Part shown: positions 8,705-17,484 of the stretch, one piece after another
Layout of the letters: each line of letters starts with the position of its first letter
Position numbering within the stretch: the stretch's first letter is position 1
Assembly: GCA_963710355.1 (NCBI GenBank)
Contig: CAVPZU010000003.1
Span: 806,001 to 870,000 of the forward strand
Direction of reading: 5' to 3'
DNA length: 64,000 nt
Origin: Fen-1359 sp963710355
GTDB lineage: Bacteria; Planctomycetota; Phycisphaerae; Sedimentisphaerales; Anaerobacaceae
Position numbers and translations under genes: made by a program
Notes under the pieces: generated by a model
The model's database searches: none
What the model was told of the DNA's origin: nothing
What the model saw: only the letters and a program-made list of their open reading frames with translations

Positions 8705-8909
8705 ATTAAGTTACCGTTATTCGATACTGCCCGGCGAGCTGACTTTTTAAACCCACAGCTTTACAAATTTTCGATGCCGGCTTTTATCTATTATAAAGCA
8801 AACTTATCTTTTATGTCAATGCCGGCGGGGCGAAATAACTGTTTATCGGCTTTATTAACGCAACAGGAGTATTATACGGTCTGAAATTTCTCTTGGTTTG
8901 TTTTGGTTT

Positions 8910-9278
8910 TCAATCTTTTCCGAAGGAAGCTGAGCAGCCGGGCTCTTCGGTGACGGTGACCGATTCGAGATTTATTCCCTCGGGCAACTGCTGATCGAGC
9001 CTCTCATAGATGTATTTTGCTAACAATTCAGCCGATGAGTTATTTTGCTGGAAGTACGGGTTATCTTCGACTTGGCCATTTGTAAGTGTATCCGTAATGC
9101 TGATGAGGACAGTTTTGAGTTTGTTGAAATCGAAACAGATGCCCATTTTATTCAACTGGCTGCTGCTCACTGTTGCCTGGACCAGCCAGTTGTGCGAATG
9201 CGATTTTTCCTTTCGGCCGTCAGGCAGCTTTAGCTGATGAGGCGCCCAAAAGGATGTTTGAACACTGATAGTGAACAA
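8910..9278 (-). CDS. 6-pyruvoyl-tetrahydropterin synthase / QueD-fold protein lacking the usual catalytic residues
   Basis: 122 residues with the PTPS fold. Zinc ligands are recognisable as His in FWAPHQL and the pair in SHSHNW. The conserved Glu near the C-terminus is present (TVTEEPGC). However, the catalytic Cys four residues before the HxH motif is absent (KEKSHSH), and the Asp-His-His active-site stretch of QueD aligns with TDTLTNGQ. It is therefore either a PTPS with different chemistry or a non-catalytic homologue; queuosine or pterin biosynthesis should not be assumed. No other queuosine genes are nearby. Confidence 0.65.
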   Translation of the reverse strand: MFTISVQTSFWAPHQLKLPDGRKEKSHSHNWLVQATVSSSQLNKMGICFDFNKLKTVLISITDTLTNGQVEDNPYFQQNNSSAELLAKYIYERLDQQLPEGINLESVTVTEEPGCSASFGKD

Positions 9279-9320
9279 TGTATATCTCCGATTGGCGGTT
9301 GTTTGAGATTTAACGATTGC

Positions 9321-9824
9321 CTAACCTTTGTCCTTCAGCCTCGAAAAGCGTCCTTTGAGCCGCTCGTTGACCACCTTTGGAATCAGATTTGACACATCTC
9401 CCCCCAGTGAGGCGACCTCTCGGATAAGACTGGAGCTTGTAAAGCCGTATTCGGCGCTTGCCATAATGAAGATGGTTTCGATACCCGCCACTGCCCTGTT
9501 GGTCATTGCGAGGCTGAACTCGTACTGGAAGTCTGTGAGGCTTCGGATGCCGCGAAGGATAACGTCAGCTTTTTTTTGCCGGGCAAAATCGACCATCAGT
9601 CCGTCGAAGGCCTCGATGCTGACGCGATGGGTATCTGCGAGGATTTCCTTTATCATTTCTATGCGTTCTTCGGGCGTAAAGAGGGCGTTTTTGATGGGGC
9701 TTTTTCCGACGGCGATGATAAGTTCGTCAAACAAGATTCTTCCGCGCTGGATGACGTCGAGGTGGCCGTTGGTTATCGGGTCAAATGAGCCTGGAAATAT
9801 TGCTCTTGTATATTTTTTCTGCAT
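9321..9824 (-). CDS. coaD: Phosphopantetheine adenylyltransferase CoaD
   Basis: Catalyses ATP plus 4'-phosphopantetheine to dephospho-CoA, the penultimate step of CoA synthesis. The nucleotidyltransferase motif is AIFPGSFDPITNGHLD (8-23; TNGH is the usual T/HxGH variant); later family blocks are VILRGIRS and the signature AEYGFTSSSLIREVA. From the chosen ATG at 9824 the protein has 167 residues, near the normal ~160. An earlier ATG at 9836 and the longer frame to 9875 are less likely because family members begin a few residues before the first strand. Confidence 0.93.
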   Translation of the reverse strand: MQKKYTRAIFPGSFDPITNGHLDVIQRGRILFDELIIAVGKSPIKNALFTPEERIEMIKEILADTHRVSIEAFDGLMVDFARQKKADVILRGIRSLTDFQYEFSLAMTNRAVAGIETIFIMASAEYGFTSSSLIREVASLGGDVSNLIPKVVNERLKGRFSRLKDKG

Positions 9825-9918
9825 ACTTTTTTTCATCCTGCCGATAGCGGGTGTGGCAGATTCCTTATATATCATTAAGCCTTTTTTCAGCCATAACAGT
9901 ATATCTATGTTTTTGTCG

Positions 9919-9950
9919 GCGTCAAATGGTCAGTGTGATGAATTTGACGC
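9919..9950. other. Inverted repeat between coaD and the histidine kinase gene
   Basis: GCGTCAAAT (9919-9927) and ATTTGACGC (9942-9950) are perfect 9-bp complements around a 14-nt loop. No T-run follows on either strand, so it may be a processing or termination hairpin after the kinase gene or an operator for coaD. Confidence 0.45.
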
Positions 9951-10006
9951 TGCACCTGTTTTAAAAAAATCCAACATAAAGCTCGGGGACTGAACAAATC
10001 GCTCTT

Positions 10007-11662
10007 TTACGCTCGCTGCTCTGTTTGGTTATCCTGAGGAGGCGTCAGATTGACAGGCAGGTCGAGCCAGAAGGTAGAACCTTTTCCGACCTCGCTTTCG
10101 AGGCCGATATTTGCGGCGAACAGGTCGGCCAGTTCTTTGCTTATAGCTAGGCCAAGGCCGGCGCCGCTTTTTTCCTTTGTGATGGAGCCGTCCACCTGAC
10201 TGAATTTGTCGAAGATTTTTTCAAGGTTTTCCTGTGCGATTCCGCAGCCGTTGTCGCTTACGGACAGGCGAGCTGTTTTTTCGTCGAGCATAGAACAGTC
10301 GAGAACGACCGAGCCGCCCTTTGGTGTAAATTTGATAGCGTTGCTGGTAAAGTTGTAGAGGATTTGCCGGACCTTGCCTGCATCGGTATTAAGGGGCGGG
10401 ATATTGGGGTCGCATTTGGCGGACAGATTTATTCCTTTTTGATTTGCGGTTTCGTGAAATGCCGCCTCGATGTCTTCGAGAAGCTGACTGATGGAGGTTT
10501 TTTCTATGTGCAGTTCGATTTTACCCGCCTCGATTTTGGCTAAATTGAGCAGGTCGTTTATCATAGTGAGCAGACTTTTTCCGCTCGAGATTATGTGTTC
10601 CGTATATCGCTGGCCTTTTTCTTCTTTTAACACGGCGGGCTTTTCTTTTAAGATTTGAGCAAAGCCGAGAATGGCATTGAGGGGCGTTCGCAGCTCGTGC
10701 GAGACATTTGCTATAAATTCGCCCTTGACCTTGTTGGCTTTGTAAAGTTCGATGTTTCGATTAGAGAGTTCTGCAATTTTTTCATCGAGCTGTTTGTTAG
10801 CCTGACGCAACTTCTCCTGACTTTTCTGGAGGCTGTCTAACATATTGTTGAAGGCCTCGGCGAGCCTCTGGTATTCGTCGCGGGTTTTAATTGAGCTTCT
10901 GATTTCGAGATTGCCTTCGGCGACATTGTCGGCCATTGCGCGAAGCTGCCTGACGGGCGAGAGAATTACCCGCTGGGTAATAACATAAAAGGCCACGAAT
11001 GCGCCCGTAGCGCCGATAAGCCCCGCGATGATGACCCAGAAGCCGTTTAAGAGGTTTGTTTTGCCGTAGTCGCTTACGGCCATTTCTGTGACGACGATGC
11101 CGACGAGTTCGCCCTCGCTGAAGGTGCCAGCGGCGACCTGCGGATCATGGTAGCCTATACTGGTGTCGGAGGCCCTGATCGGCCTGGCGTAATTTATGTA
11201 AGTAAGTTTGCCTCTTTTTTCAAATTCAAGGCTTTCTTTTATATGTTTATCCTTAATTATAGCGGCGACCATTTTCCTCTGTATCTTTGTGAGGTCTTTT
11301 ATGTCCGGCTGCTCATCCTTCTGGAGACTAACCCAGTGGATGTCGCTCTTGTTCGGGTCGGCAGGAGAGCCGGTACTATTGAAAGGTGAGGGCGAATCCT
11401 TGCGGACATTCTGGAGCTGGAAATGCTCGCGCAAAAGAATTTCGGTTCGGGCACGCTCAGAGCTGTAGTAGCTCTGGGTTGTAAGTTTGCCCATCCAGAC
11501 GTAGAGAATGCTAAGCACCAGCGACAGAATCAGCAGGATGGCGGCGCCGAAGGCGATTCTGCATTTTTCCGCAAGCGACAGTGGCGAAAGATGCACAAGC
11601 ACTAAAAGTTGGTGATAAACCACGCCGACATTATGAAAAATTTTTTTAATTTTTATCACCAT
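10007..11662 (-). CDS. Membrane sensor histidine kinase (HAMP-HisKA-HATPase)
   Basis: 551 residues. Membrane helices at about 35-57 and 207-229 bracket a ~150-residue extracytoplasmic sensor that looks like the Tll0287/DUF3365 type (LTYINYARPIRAS). A HAMP linker (230-282), coiled coil (283-312) and HisKA domain follow, with phospho-acceptor His322 in NVSHELRTPLNAI. The ATPase domain has the N box (ILYNFTSNAIKF, 434-445), G1 DNGCGI (470-475), F box (IFDKFSQV) and G2 GAGLGL (500-505), so it should be active. No response regulator is encoded nearby, so its partner is elsewhere. A terminator-like hairpin lies upstream on the same strand. Confidence 0.88.
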   Translation of the reverse strand: MVIKIKKIFHNVGVVYHQLLVLVHLSPLSLAEKCRIAFGAAILLILSLVLSILYVWMGKLTTQSYYSSERARTEILLREHFQLQNVRKDSPSPFNSTGSPADPNKSDIHWVSLQKDEQPDIKDLTKIQRKMVAAIIKDKHIKESLEFEKRGKLTYINYARPIRASDTSIGYHDPQVAAGTFSEGELVGIVVTEMAVSDYGKTNLLNGFWVIIAGLIGATGAFVAFYVITQRVILSPVRQLRAMADNVAEGNLEIRSSIKTRDEYQRLAEAFNNMLDSLQKSQEKLRQANKQLDEKIAELSNRNIELYKANKVKGEFIANVSHELRTPLNAILGFAQILKEKPAVLKEEKGQRYTEHIISSGKSLLTMINDLLNLAKIEAGKIELHIEKTSISQLLEDIEAAFHETANQKGINLSAKCDPNIPPLNTDAGKVRQILYNFTSNAIKFTPKGGSVVLDCSMLDEKTARLSVSDNGCGIAQENLEKIFDKFSQVDGSITKEKSGAGLGLAISKELADLFAANIGLESEVGKGSTFWLDLPVNLTPPQDNQTEQRA

Positions 11663-11726
11663 TCATTAGGCCTTCTGATATCAATATAGATGGAATAGCG
11701 GCTCATTCTCCCTCCTGTTTCTGCGC

Positions 11727-11758
11727 AAAAAATAACCCAGGCTCCGAAGAAACCTGGG
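11727..11758 (-). terminator. Rho-independent terminator or attenuator
   Basis: On the minus strand CCCAGG...CCTGGG (11758-11736) forms a GC stem followed by TTATTTTTT. It sits between aspS and the downstream kinase gene, so it can end aspS transcripts or attenuate the kinase gene. Confidence 0.7.
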
Positions 11759-11760
11759 GC

Positions 11761-11780
11761 CTGATGGCTAATCCCATCAG
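11761..11780. other. Perfect hairpin next to the terminator
   Basis: CTGATGG-CTAATC-CCATCAG, a 7-bp perfect stem two bases from the terminator hairpin. The pair of stems could be a small leader structure; it matches no riboswitch that I can recognise. Confidence 0.5.
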
Positions 11781-11877
11781 GGATGAAAATATATTATCGC
11801 ATATTGCAGCCTTTTGTTCAAGTATTTTTTGCATATTTTTCACAATTTTTTATTTTGAGAAGCATTTGCTTAATATC

Positions 11878-13680
11878 TTAATGAGCATTTTTGTTCTTCG
11901 GTTTTAGCATCAGGTTAAGCTCGTCGAGCTGTTTGGCATCGACGCTGCTGGGCGCTTCTGTGAGCAGGCACTGGCCTTTTTGGGTTTTAGGAAATGCGAT
12001 GACGTCCCTGATGTTGTCTGTGCCGGTCAAAATCATAATGATTCTGTCGAGGCCGAGAGCGATTCCGCCATGGGGCGGCGTTCCGTAGTCGAGCGCCCGC
12101 AGGAAGAAGCCGAAGCGGTCCTGTGCCTGCTGTCTTGTAATCTTGAGCAGGTCGAAGATTTTCTGCTGGATTTGGGGTCTGTGGATACGGATGGAGCCTC
12201 CGCCGATTTCCGAGCCGTTGACAACGATATCATAAGCCTGGGAAACGATATTCAGGGGGTCAGTGTCAAGTTTGGCGATGTCCCATTCGACAGGGGCGGT
12301 GAAGGGATGGTGCATCGAGTCGCAGCGATTTTCTTGTTCGTTCCACTCGAAGAGCGGAAAACCTGTAATCCAGACAAATTCAAACCTGCCTTCGTCATAG
12401 AGTTTGAGGTCTTTGCCGAGCCTGCATCGCAGGGGGGCGAGGGCTTTGTTGGCGTTTTTTTCGGTATCGGCTACAAACAGCAGGACATCGCCATCTTTTG
12501 CGGCGAAGCGTTTTATGATTTGGTCGAGCTGGGGTGTATTGAAGAATTTTGCGATGCCGCCGGTGCAGGAGAGTTTGCCGGCTTCATTTGCGACTTTGAG
12601 CCAGACAAGGCCTTTGGCATCGTAGTCTGCGACGAAGGCGGTCAAATCCTTTTCGATGTAGTTTCGTGTGAGGACTTGCGAGCCGTCTGTTAGTGCTGAT
12701 GGGCAGCATAGACCTTTGACAACCCCGCTTTTTTCAATAACGGAATTAAAGATCTTAAAGGTAGAATTTTTAGCGATATCGGAGATGTCTTTGAGCTTCA
12801 TATCGAAACGGAGGTCTGGTCTGTCGATGCCGTAATTATCGACAGCCTCTTTGTAGGTCATTTGCCGCATCGGCAGTGCGACATCGACATTGAGGATTTC
12901 CTTCCAGAATTTTGCGATGAGTTTTTCGTGAATGGCGATGATGTCGTCGGCATCGACGAAGCTGGCCTCGACATCGATTTGGGTAAATTCTGCCTGCCGG
13001 TCGGCGCGAGGGTCTTCATCGCGGAAGCAGCGGACAATCTGGAAGTATTTATCGACGCCGCTCATCATCAGGATTTGTTTGAAAAGCTGCGGCGATTGAG
13101 GCAGGGCGTAAAAGGTATTTTTGAAGACTCGGCAGGGGACAAGAAAATCCCTTGCTCCTTCCGGGGTGCTTTTTGCGAGCATAGGGGTTTCGATTTCCCA
13201 AAAGCCGAGGGCGTTGTAAAAGTCTCGTGCGATTTTGGTTACGCGGTGTCTGGTTTCGAGTCTGGTCTGCATTAGCGGCCTTCGCAGGTCGAGGTAGCGG
13301 TATTTGAGGCGAAGCTCTTCGGAGATTTTTCCGGCGTCGGCAAGCTCGAAAGGCGGTGTTGCGGCCTCGTTGAGGATTTCGAGTTTTGCAACGAGGACCT
13401 CGATTGAGCCGGTAGGAAGTTTGGGATTTTCCTCGGCGCGTTTGCGAACGATGCCTTCGGCAGCGACGACCCATTCGCATCGGATTTTCTGGGCTAATTT
13501 GTGGATGTCAGGGGTTTTTTCCGCATCGATGACCAATTGTGTTAGGCCGTATCTGTCCCGCAGGTCGAGAAAGTAGATATTGCCGTGGTCTCGCCAGTTA
13601 TGGATCCAGCCTGACAGTATTACCTTTTTACCGGCATTATCGATTCGCAATTGGCCGCAATTGTGAGTTCTTTTGAGCAT
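11878..13680 (-). CDS. aspS: Aspartyl-tRNA synthetase, bacterial type
   Basis: 600 residues from the ATG at 13680 (MLKRTHNCGQLR, the typical beginning); the open frame to 13764 is rejected as too long. Class II synthetase: N-terminal OB anticodon-binding fold (GWIHNWRDHGNIYFLDLRD), class II motif 2 (RCFRDEDPRADRQAEFTQID), the bacterial GAD insertion in the middle, and motif 3 near the C-terminus (ALGLDRIIMILTGTDNIRDV). It charges tRNA-Asp; whether it also charges tRNA-Asn cannot be decided from sequence by eye. No frameshift. Confidence 0.96.
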   Translation of the reverse strand: MLKRTHNCGQLRIDNAGKKVILSGWIHNWRDHGNIYFLDLRDRYGLTQLVIDAEKTPDIHKLAQKIRCEWVVAAEGIVRKRAEENPKLPTGSIEVLVAKLEILNEAATPPFELADAGKISEELRLKYRYLDLRRPLMQTRLETRHRVTKIARDFYNALGFWEIETPMLAKSTPEGARDFLVPCRVFKNTFYALPQSPQLFKQILMMSGVDKYFQIVRCFRDEDPRADRQAEFTQIDVEASFVDADDIIAIHEKLIAKFWKEILNVDVALPMRQMTYKEAVDNYGIDRPDLRFDMKLKDISDIAKNSTFKIFNSVIEKSGVVKGLCCPSALTDGSQVLTRNYIEKDLTAFVADYDAKGLVWLKVANEAGKLSCTGGIAKFFNTPQLDQIIKRFAAKDGDVLLFVADTEKNANKALAPLRCRLGKDLKLYDEGRFEFVWITGFPLFEWNEQENRCDSMHHPFTAPVEWDIAKLDTDPLNIVSQAYDIVVNGSEIGGGSIRIHRPQIQQKIFDLLKITRQQAQDRFGFFLRALDYGTPPHGGIALGLDRIIMILTGTDNIRDVIAFPKTQKGQCLLTEAPSSVDAKQLDELNLMLKPKNKNAH

Positions 13681-14007
13681 AGATTTCCTTCTGAGATTGA
13701 GTTTTTTACTTTCCTGGGCAAATTCACAGGATATTAGGATAATTTGCAGAAGGCATTTAGTCAATAACAGGATTTAGTGGACAGGGGACAGGGGATAGGG
13801 TATAGGTAAATGTGAACTGCCAAAATGGCAAGGGGCAGGGCTGGAAACTGTGCCCCGTCCGGCGACGGGCGGGGTTAATAAAATTTAAATTCATATTTGA
13901 CAGCTGCTTATAACGCTTTCATAATTACAAAAAACAACTGGCATAACTTTTGCTTGAAAAAGAGGTATCGCAGGTTATGCTATAGACAAAACAGAAAGGG
14001 AATAAAA
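13681..14007. other. Divergent intergenic region between aspS and dnaK
   Basis: 327 bp. It contains low-complexity GGGGACA/GGGTATA copies (about 13780-13806), a GC-rich stretch CCCCGTCCGGCGACGGGCGGGG (about 13853-13875) able to fold, and the dnaK promoter candidate. No gene seen. Confidence 0.6.
13954..13981 (+). promoter_or_regulatory. Candidate dnaK promoter
   Basis: TTGAAA (13954-13959), 16 nt, then TATGCT (13976-13981): a sigma-70-like pair 27 nt before the dnaK start. CTTGAAA also resembles a heat-shock -35, but no CCCCAT-type -10 is seen. No CIRCE inverted repeat found. Confidence 0.4.
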
Positions 14008-15942
14008 ATGGCAAGTAATAAGATAATTGGAATAGACCTCGGGACGACAAACTCGGTGGTTGCGGTAATGGAAGGGTCATCGCCGAAGGTTTTGATAAAC
14101 TCATCGGGTTCGCGGCTGACGCCGTCGGTTGTGGGCTTTACCGACAAGGGCGAAAGGCTGGTCGGGCAGATTGCGAAACACCAGCAGGTGACCAATCCGG
14201 AAAACACTGTGTATTCGATAAAGCGTTTTATGGGCCGACGACACAACGAGGTTGCAGCGGAAGAGAAGACGGTGCCTTACAAGATTGTCGGCGGCGCCAA
14301 CGAGCTTGTGAAGGTTGGCATTCGCGGCAAGGAGTACACGCCGCCCGAGGTATCGGCGATGATTCTGCAGGACCTCAAGAAGACCGCTGAAGATTATCTG
14401 GGCGAAAAGGTCGAGCGTGCGGTCATCACGGTGCCGGCGTATTTTAACGACGCACAGCGGCAGGCGACAAAGGATGCCGGCACAATCGCAGGGCTAAAGG
14501 TCGAGCGAATCATCAACGAGCCAACGGCGTCGGCGCTTGCATACGGCTTAGAGAAAAAGAAAAATGAGAAGGTAGCAGTTTTTGATTTCGGCGGCGGAAC
14601 GTTCGATATATCCATTCTCGATATAGGCGATAATGTTTTCGAGGTATTAAGCACCAACGGCGACACGCATCTGGGCGGCGATGACCTCGACGAGTTATTG
14701 ATTCATTATCTGGCGGACGAATTCAAAAAGCAGTATGGCATCAACCTGCGAGGCGACCCGATGGCGCTGCAGAGGCTCAAAGAGGCGGCGGAGAAGGCCA
14801 AGTGCGAACTATCGAGCCAGATGGAGGCTACGGTGAATCTGCCGTTTATAACCGCCGATGCGTCCGGGCCGAAACACCTGCAGATGACTATCACGAGGAG
14901 CAAATTCGAGGTCCTCGCTGAACCTATATTTGAAAGACTGAAGGCTCCCTGCTACAAGGCGATGGAAGACGCCAAGATAAAACCTGCGGATATTGCGGAA
15001 GTTCTGCTCGTAGGCGGCGCAACCAGAAGCCCGAAGGTCCAGCAGATAGCAAAGGAGATTTTCAAGAAGGAACCTAACAAGAGCCTCAATCCCGATGAGG
15101 TGGTGGCAATGGGAGCGGCGATACAGGGAGCGGTCCTGTCGGGCGATGCGGGCGTCAAGGACATTTTGCTGCTCGATGTGACGCCGCTGTCGCTGGGCGT
15201 TGAGACGCTGGGCGGCGTTATGACAAAACTTATCGAGAGAAACACGACAATACCGACCAGCAAAAAAGAGATATTCTCGACAGCGTCGGACAGCCAGCCG
15301 AGAGTCGATATTCACGTGCTGCAGGGTGAGAGGGAATTTGCAAATGATAACCGGACATTGGGCAGGTTTCAGCTTGAGGGTATTCCGCCCGCTCCGCGAG
15401 GCATCCCGCAGATAGAAGTTGCCTTTGATATAGACGCAAACGGTATCTTGAGCGTCTCGGCAAAGGATTTGGTGACGGGTAAGCAGCAGTCGATAGTGAT
15501 TAAATCCAGTTCCGGCCTGAACGACGAAGAAGTCAAGAAAATGACAAGAGAGGCCGAGACACATTCAGATGAGGATAAGCGAAAAAGACAGGTTGTGGAT
15601 TTGAAGAATCAGGCTGACCAGCTTGTCTACACAACCGAAAAGACGCTCCGCGAACATGGTGAGAAGGTTTCGGGAGAGGTTCGAGGCAAGATTGAATCTG
15701 CGGTTAATAACCTGAAAGAAGTAATAAAAGGTGACGATGCGAACGCTATACGTAAGGCCATAGAAAACCTCGGCGATGCGAGCGTGGAGCTTGGCAAGTC
15801 GCTTTACGAAGAGGCGGCGAAGAAGCAGGCGGCATCTGCGCCGGGCAAGACGGAAAGCAGGCCTCCCGAAGAAGGCGAGGTTAAACGAAAAGGCGGCGGC
15901 GACGATGTAATAGATGCCGAGTTCGAGGCGAAAGACAAGTAA
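14008..15942 (+). CDS. dnaK: Chaperone DnaK (Hsp70)
   Basis: 644 residues from the ATG at 14008, preceded by AGAAAGGG at a good distance; the frame upstream to 13897 has no role. ATPase domain signatures: IGIDLGTTNS (phosphate 1), FDFGGGTFDIS (phosphate 2) and VLLVGGATRSPKVQ; the linker DVTPLSLGVETLGG leads into the substrate-binding domain and C-terminal lid, ending in a DVIDAEFE tail that binds DnaJ/TPR partners in related proteins. It folds and refolds proteins with DnaJ and GrpE, which are not encoded in this window. Monocistronic, with its own terminator. Confidence 0.97.
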   Translation: MASNKIIGIDLGTTNSVVAVMEGSSPKVLINSSGSRLTPSVVGFTDKGERLVGQIAKHQQVTNPENTVYSIKRFMGRRHNEVAAEEKTVPYKIVGGANELVKVGIRGKEYTPPEVSAMILQDLKKTAEDYLGEKVERAVITVPAYFNDAQRQATKDAGTIAGLKVERIINEPTASALAYGLEKKKNEKVAVFDFGGGTFDISILDIGDNVFEVLSTNGDTHLGGDDLDELLIHYLADEFKKQYGINLRGDPMALQRLKEAAEKAKCELSSQMEATVNLPFITADASGPKHLQMTITRSKFEVLAEPIFERLKAPCYKAMEDAKIKPADIAEVLLVGGATRSPKVQQIAKEIFKKEPNKSLNPDEVVAMGAAIQGAVLSGDAGVKDILLLDVTPLSLGVETLGGVMTKLIERNTTIPTSKKEIFSTASDSQPRVDIHVLQGEREFANDNRTLGRFQLEGIPPAPRGIPQIEVAFDIDANGILSVSAKDLVTGKQQSIVIKSSSGLNDEEVKKMTREAETHSDEDKRKRQVVDLKNQADQLVYTTEKTLREHGEKVSGEVRGKIESAVNNLKEVIKGDDANAIRKAIENLGDASVELGKSLYEEAAKKQAASAPGKTESRPPEEGEVKRKGGGDDVIDAEFEAKDK

Positions 15943-15980
15943 TCTGGTGATTACTTGATAATCATAAATTCTGTATCGGT

Positions 15981-16014
15981 CTGACCCGCCTGCGGCGGGT
16001 CAGCCTTTTTATTT
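15981..16014 (+). terminator. Rho-independent terminator after dnaK
   Basis: CTGACCCGCC-TGC-GGCGGGTCAG, a 10-bp perfect stem, followed by CCTTTTTATTT. The stem core is a copy of the short palindrome family seen across the window. Confidence 0.9.
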
Positions 16015-16079
16015 CACTAAAGGCACAAAGGCACAAGGGGAGCAATACGCATTACGAAATAGAACAGACAGGTTGGCAT

Positions 16080-17481
16080 TTATTTTTTTGTAAGGATTGC
16101 TGCGTAAGAGCCATCGTGGTCGGGAAAAGCAGCAGAAGGAAGTGTGAGTTTTTCTGATTCGAGGATAAAATTGCTGTTGTCTTTGAGAAAGTCTCTAATC
16201 AGCAGGTTGTTTTCTTCCAGCCTGGATGCTGCAGGTGGAGTAGCAGATTTTGCCCTGCGGTTTGATGAGGGCAGAGGCTTTATTTAGGAGTGCGAGTTGT
16301 TTTTGTGCGAGATTTTGAATAGCCTTTTTTGTTATTCGCAGTCTGACTTCGGGCCTTTTTGCTAAACAAGCGGTATTTGAACAGGGGACATCTAAAAGGA
16401 CACAATCAAATGGACCTGTATTGTCGATAATTTTTTGCAGGTCGCTGTATTTGAAGACTGTAATACTTTTTAATTTTAATCTTTTAATGTTCTGCTCAAT
16501 GAATGCGAATTTGCAATCATCGATGTCGGTTGCGAAAATCTCTGCGTGGTCGCCTGTCAATTCAGCCAGTTGAGTGGTTTTGGTGCCCGGGGCGGCACAG
16601 AGGTCGAGGATTTTCCAGTTGTTTTGGGGCTGAAGCAATTTGGCGGGAATTGCTGCTGAGGGGTCCTGAACGGTGAACAGGCCATCGGCGAAGCCGGGCA
16701 GCTTCGTTATCTGTTTTGGCGCTCTGACCTGAATTATGGAATCGTCTATAAGCCGGATATTGACGTCGGCCTGTGTGAGTTTCTCTGCCAAATCATTTGC
16801 CGTTGTCCTCAATATATTCGGCCTAAGATATATTGATGGTCTGCGATTGGAGGCAAAGCATATCTGTTTTGTCTGCTCGGCGGTGAATTGTTCGAGCCAG
16901 TTGCGGATGAGCCAATTCGGCAGCGAGAAAGCATCAGAAAGGTAATCAGCGGGCTGGTTTAGGAGGTCGGGCAAAAAATCGGTGTCGAAAAGGCAGCCTG
17001 TCGAAGTGTTCTGGGGGAGGGTTCTTTTTGAGGTTTCTTTTGAAAGCGGGGATTGGCGGTTTGTGATATGCGATGCGATTTTTCGCAAGATTGCGTTGAC
17101 GAAGGCGGTCTGTTTTCTGCCTGCGAATTTTTTGGCTGTTTCGACCGCCTCATTGACTATTGAATAGACGGGGGTTTGCGGGCAGTAGATAAGTTCGTAT
17201 GAGCCGATGCGGATAATGTTAAGGATTTTTGTTGGTATTCTTTTGACGGGGCGATTTGTGAATGTGGTTATAACCAGGTCGAGTGCGCTGCGGTTTCTTA
17301 TTGTGCCAAAGACAAGGTCGGTTGTGCGTTGTCTTTGGGGGGTCTTTTCGATAAGGGCTTCGATTAGCGTATCTGCATTACTTTTCTGCGGCTCGAAACG
17401 ATTAAGTACGGTAGCAGCGGCGGAGCGGGCTGAAACTACCCTGTGATTTTTGTTATCGCTTCTTTGTTTGGAATCGGTCAT
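16080..17481 (-). CDS. rsmB: 16S rRNA (cytosine-967-C5)-methyltransferase RsmB, C-terminal frameshift
   Basis: An N-terminal NusB-like RNA-binding domain (RSAAATVLNRF, then FVNAILRKI) is followed by the SAM-dependent methylase with ILDLCAAPGTKTTQLAEL, DVPCSNTACLAKRPEVR and the nucleophile motif CYSTCSI. The first frame stops at 16195 just after this motif; the usual end (EENNLLIRDFL...DHDGSYAAIL) continues in the next frame to 16080, consistent with one extra G near 16222. Start is 3 nt after the fmt stop, giving the def-fmt-rsmB order common in bacteria. Confidence 0.88.
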
Positions 17482-17484
17482 AAA

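Noticed and set aside
11736..11780. Possible cyclic-di-GMP or other riboswitch before the kinase gene
   Set aside because: The stems lack the conserved core bases of known riboswitch classes; only hairpin and terminator can be supported.
11980..12693. 237-codon open frame on the + strand
   Set aside because: It is antisense to aspS, which is complete and has all class II synthetase motifs; the frame is a codon-usage shadow.
14809..15564. 251-codon open frame on the - strand
   Set aside because: Antisense to dnaK, no recognisable motifs, no ribosome-binding site.
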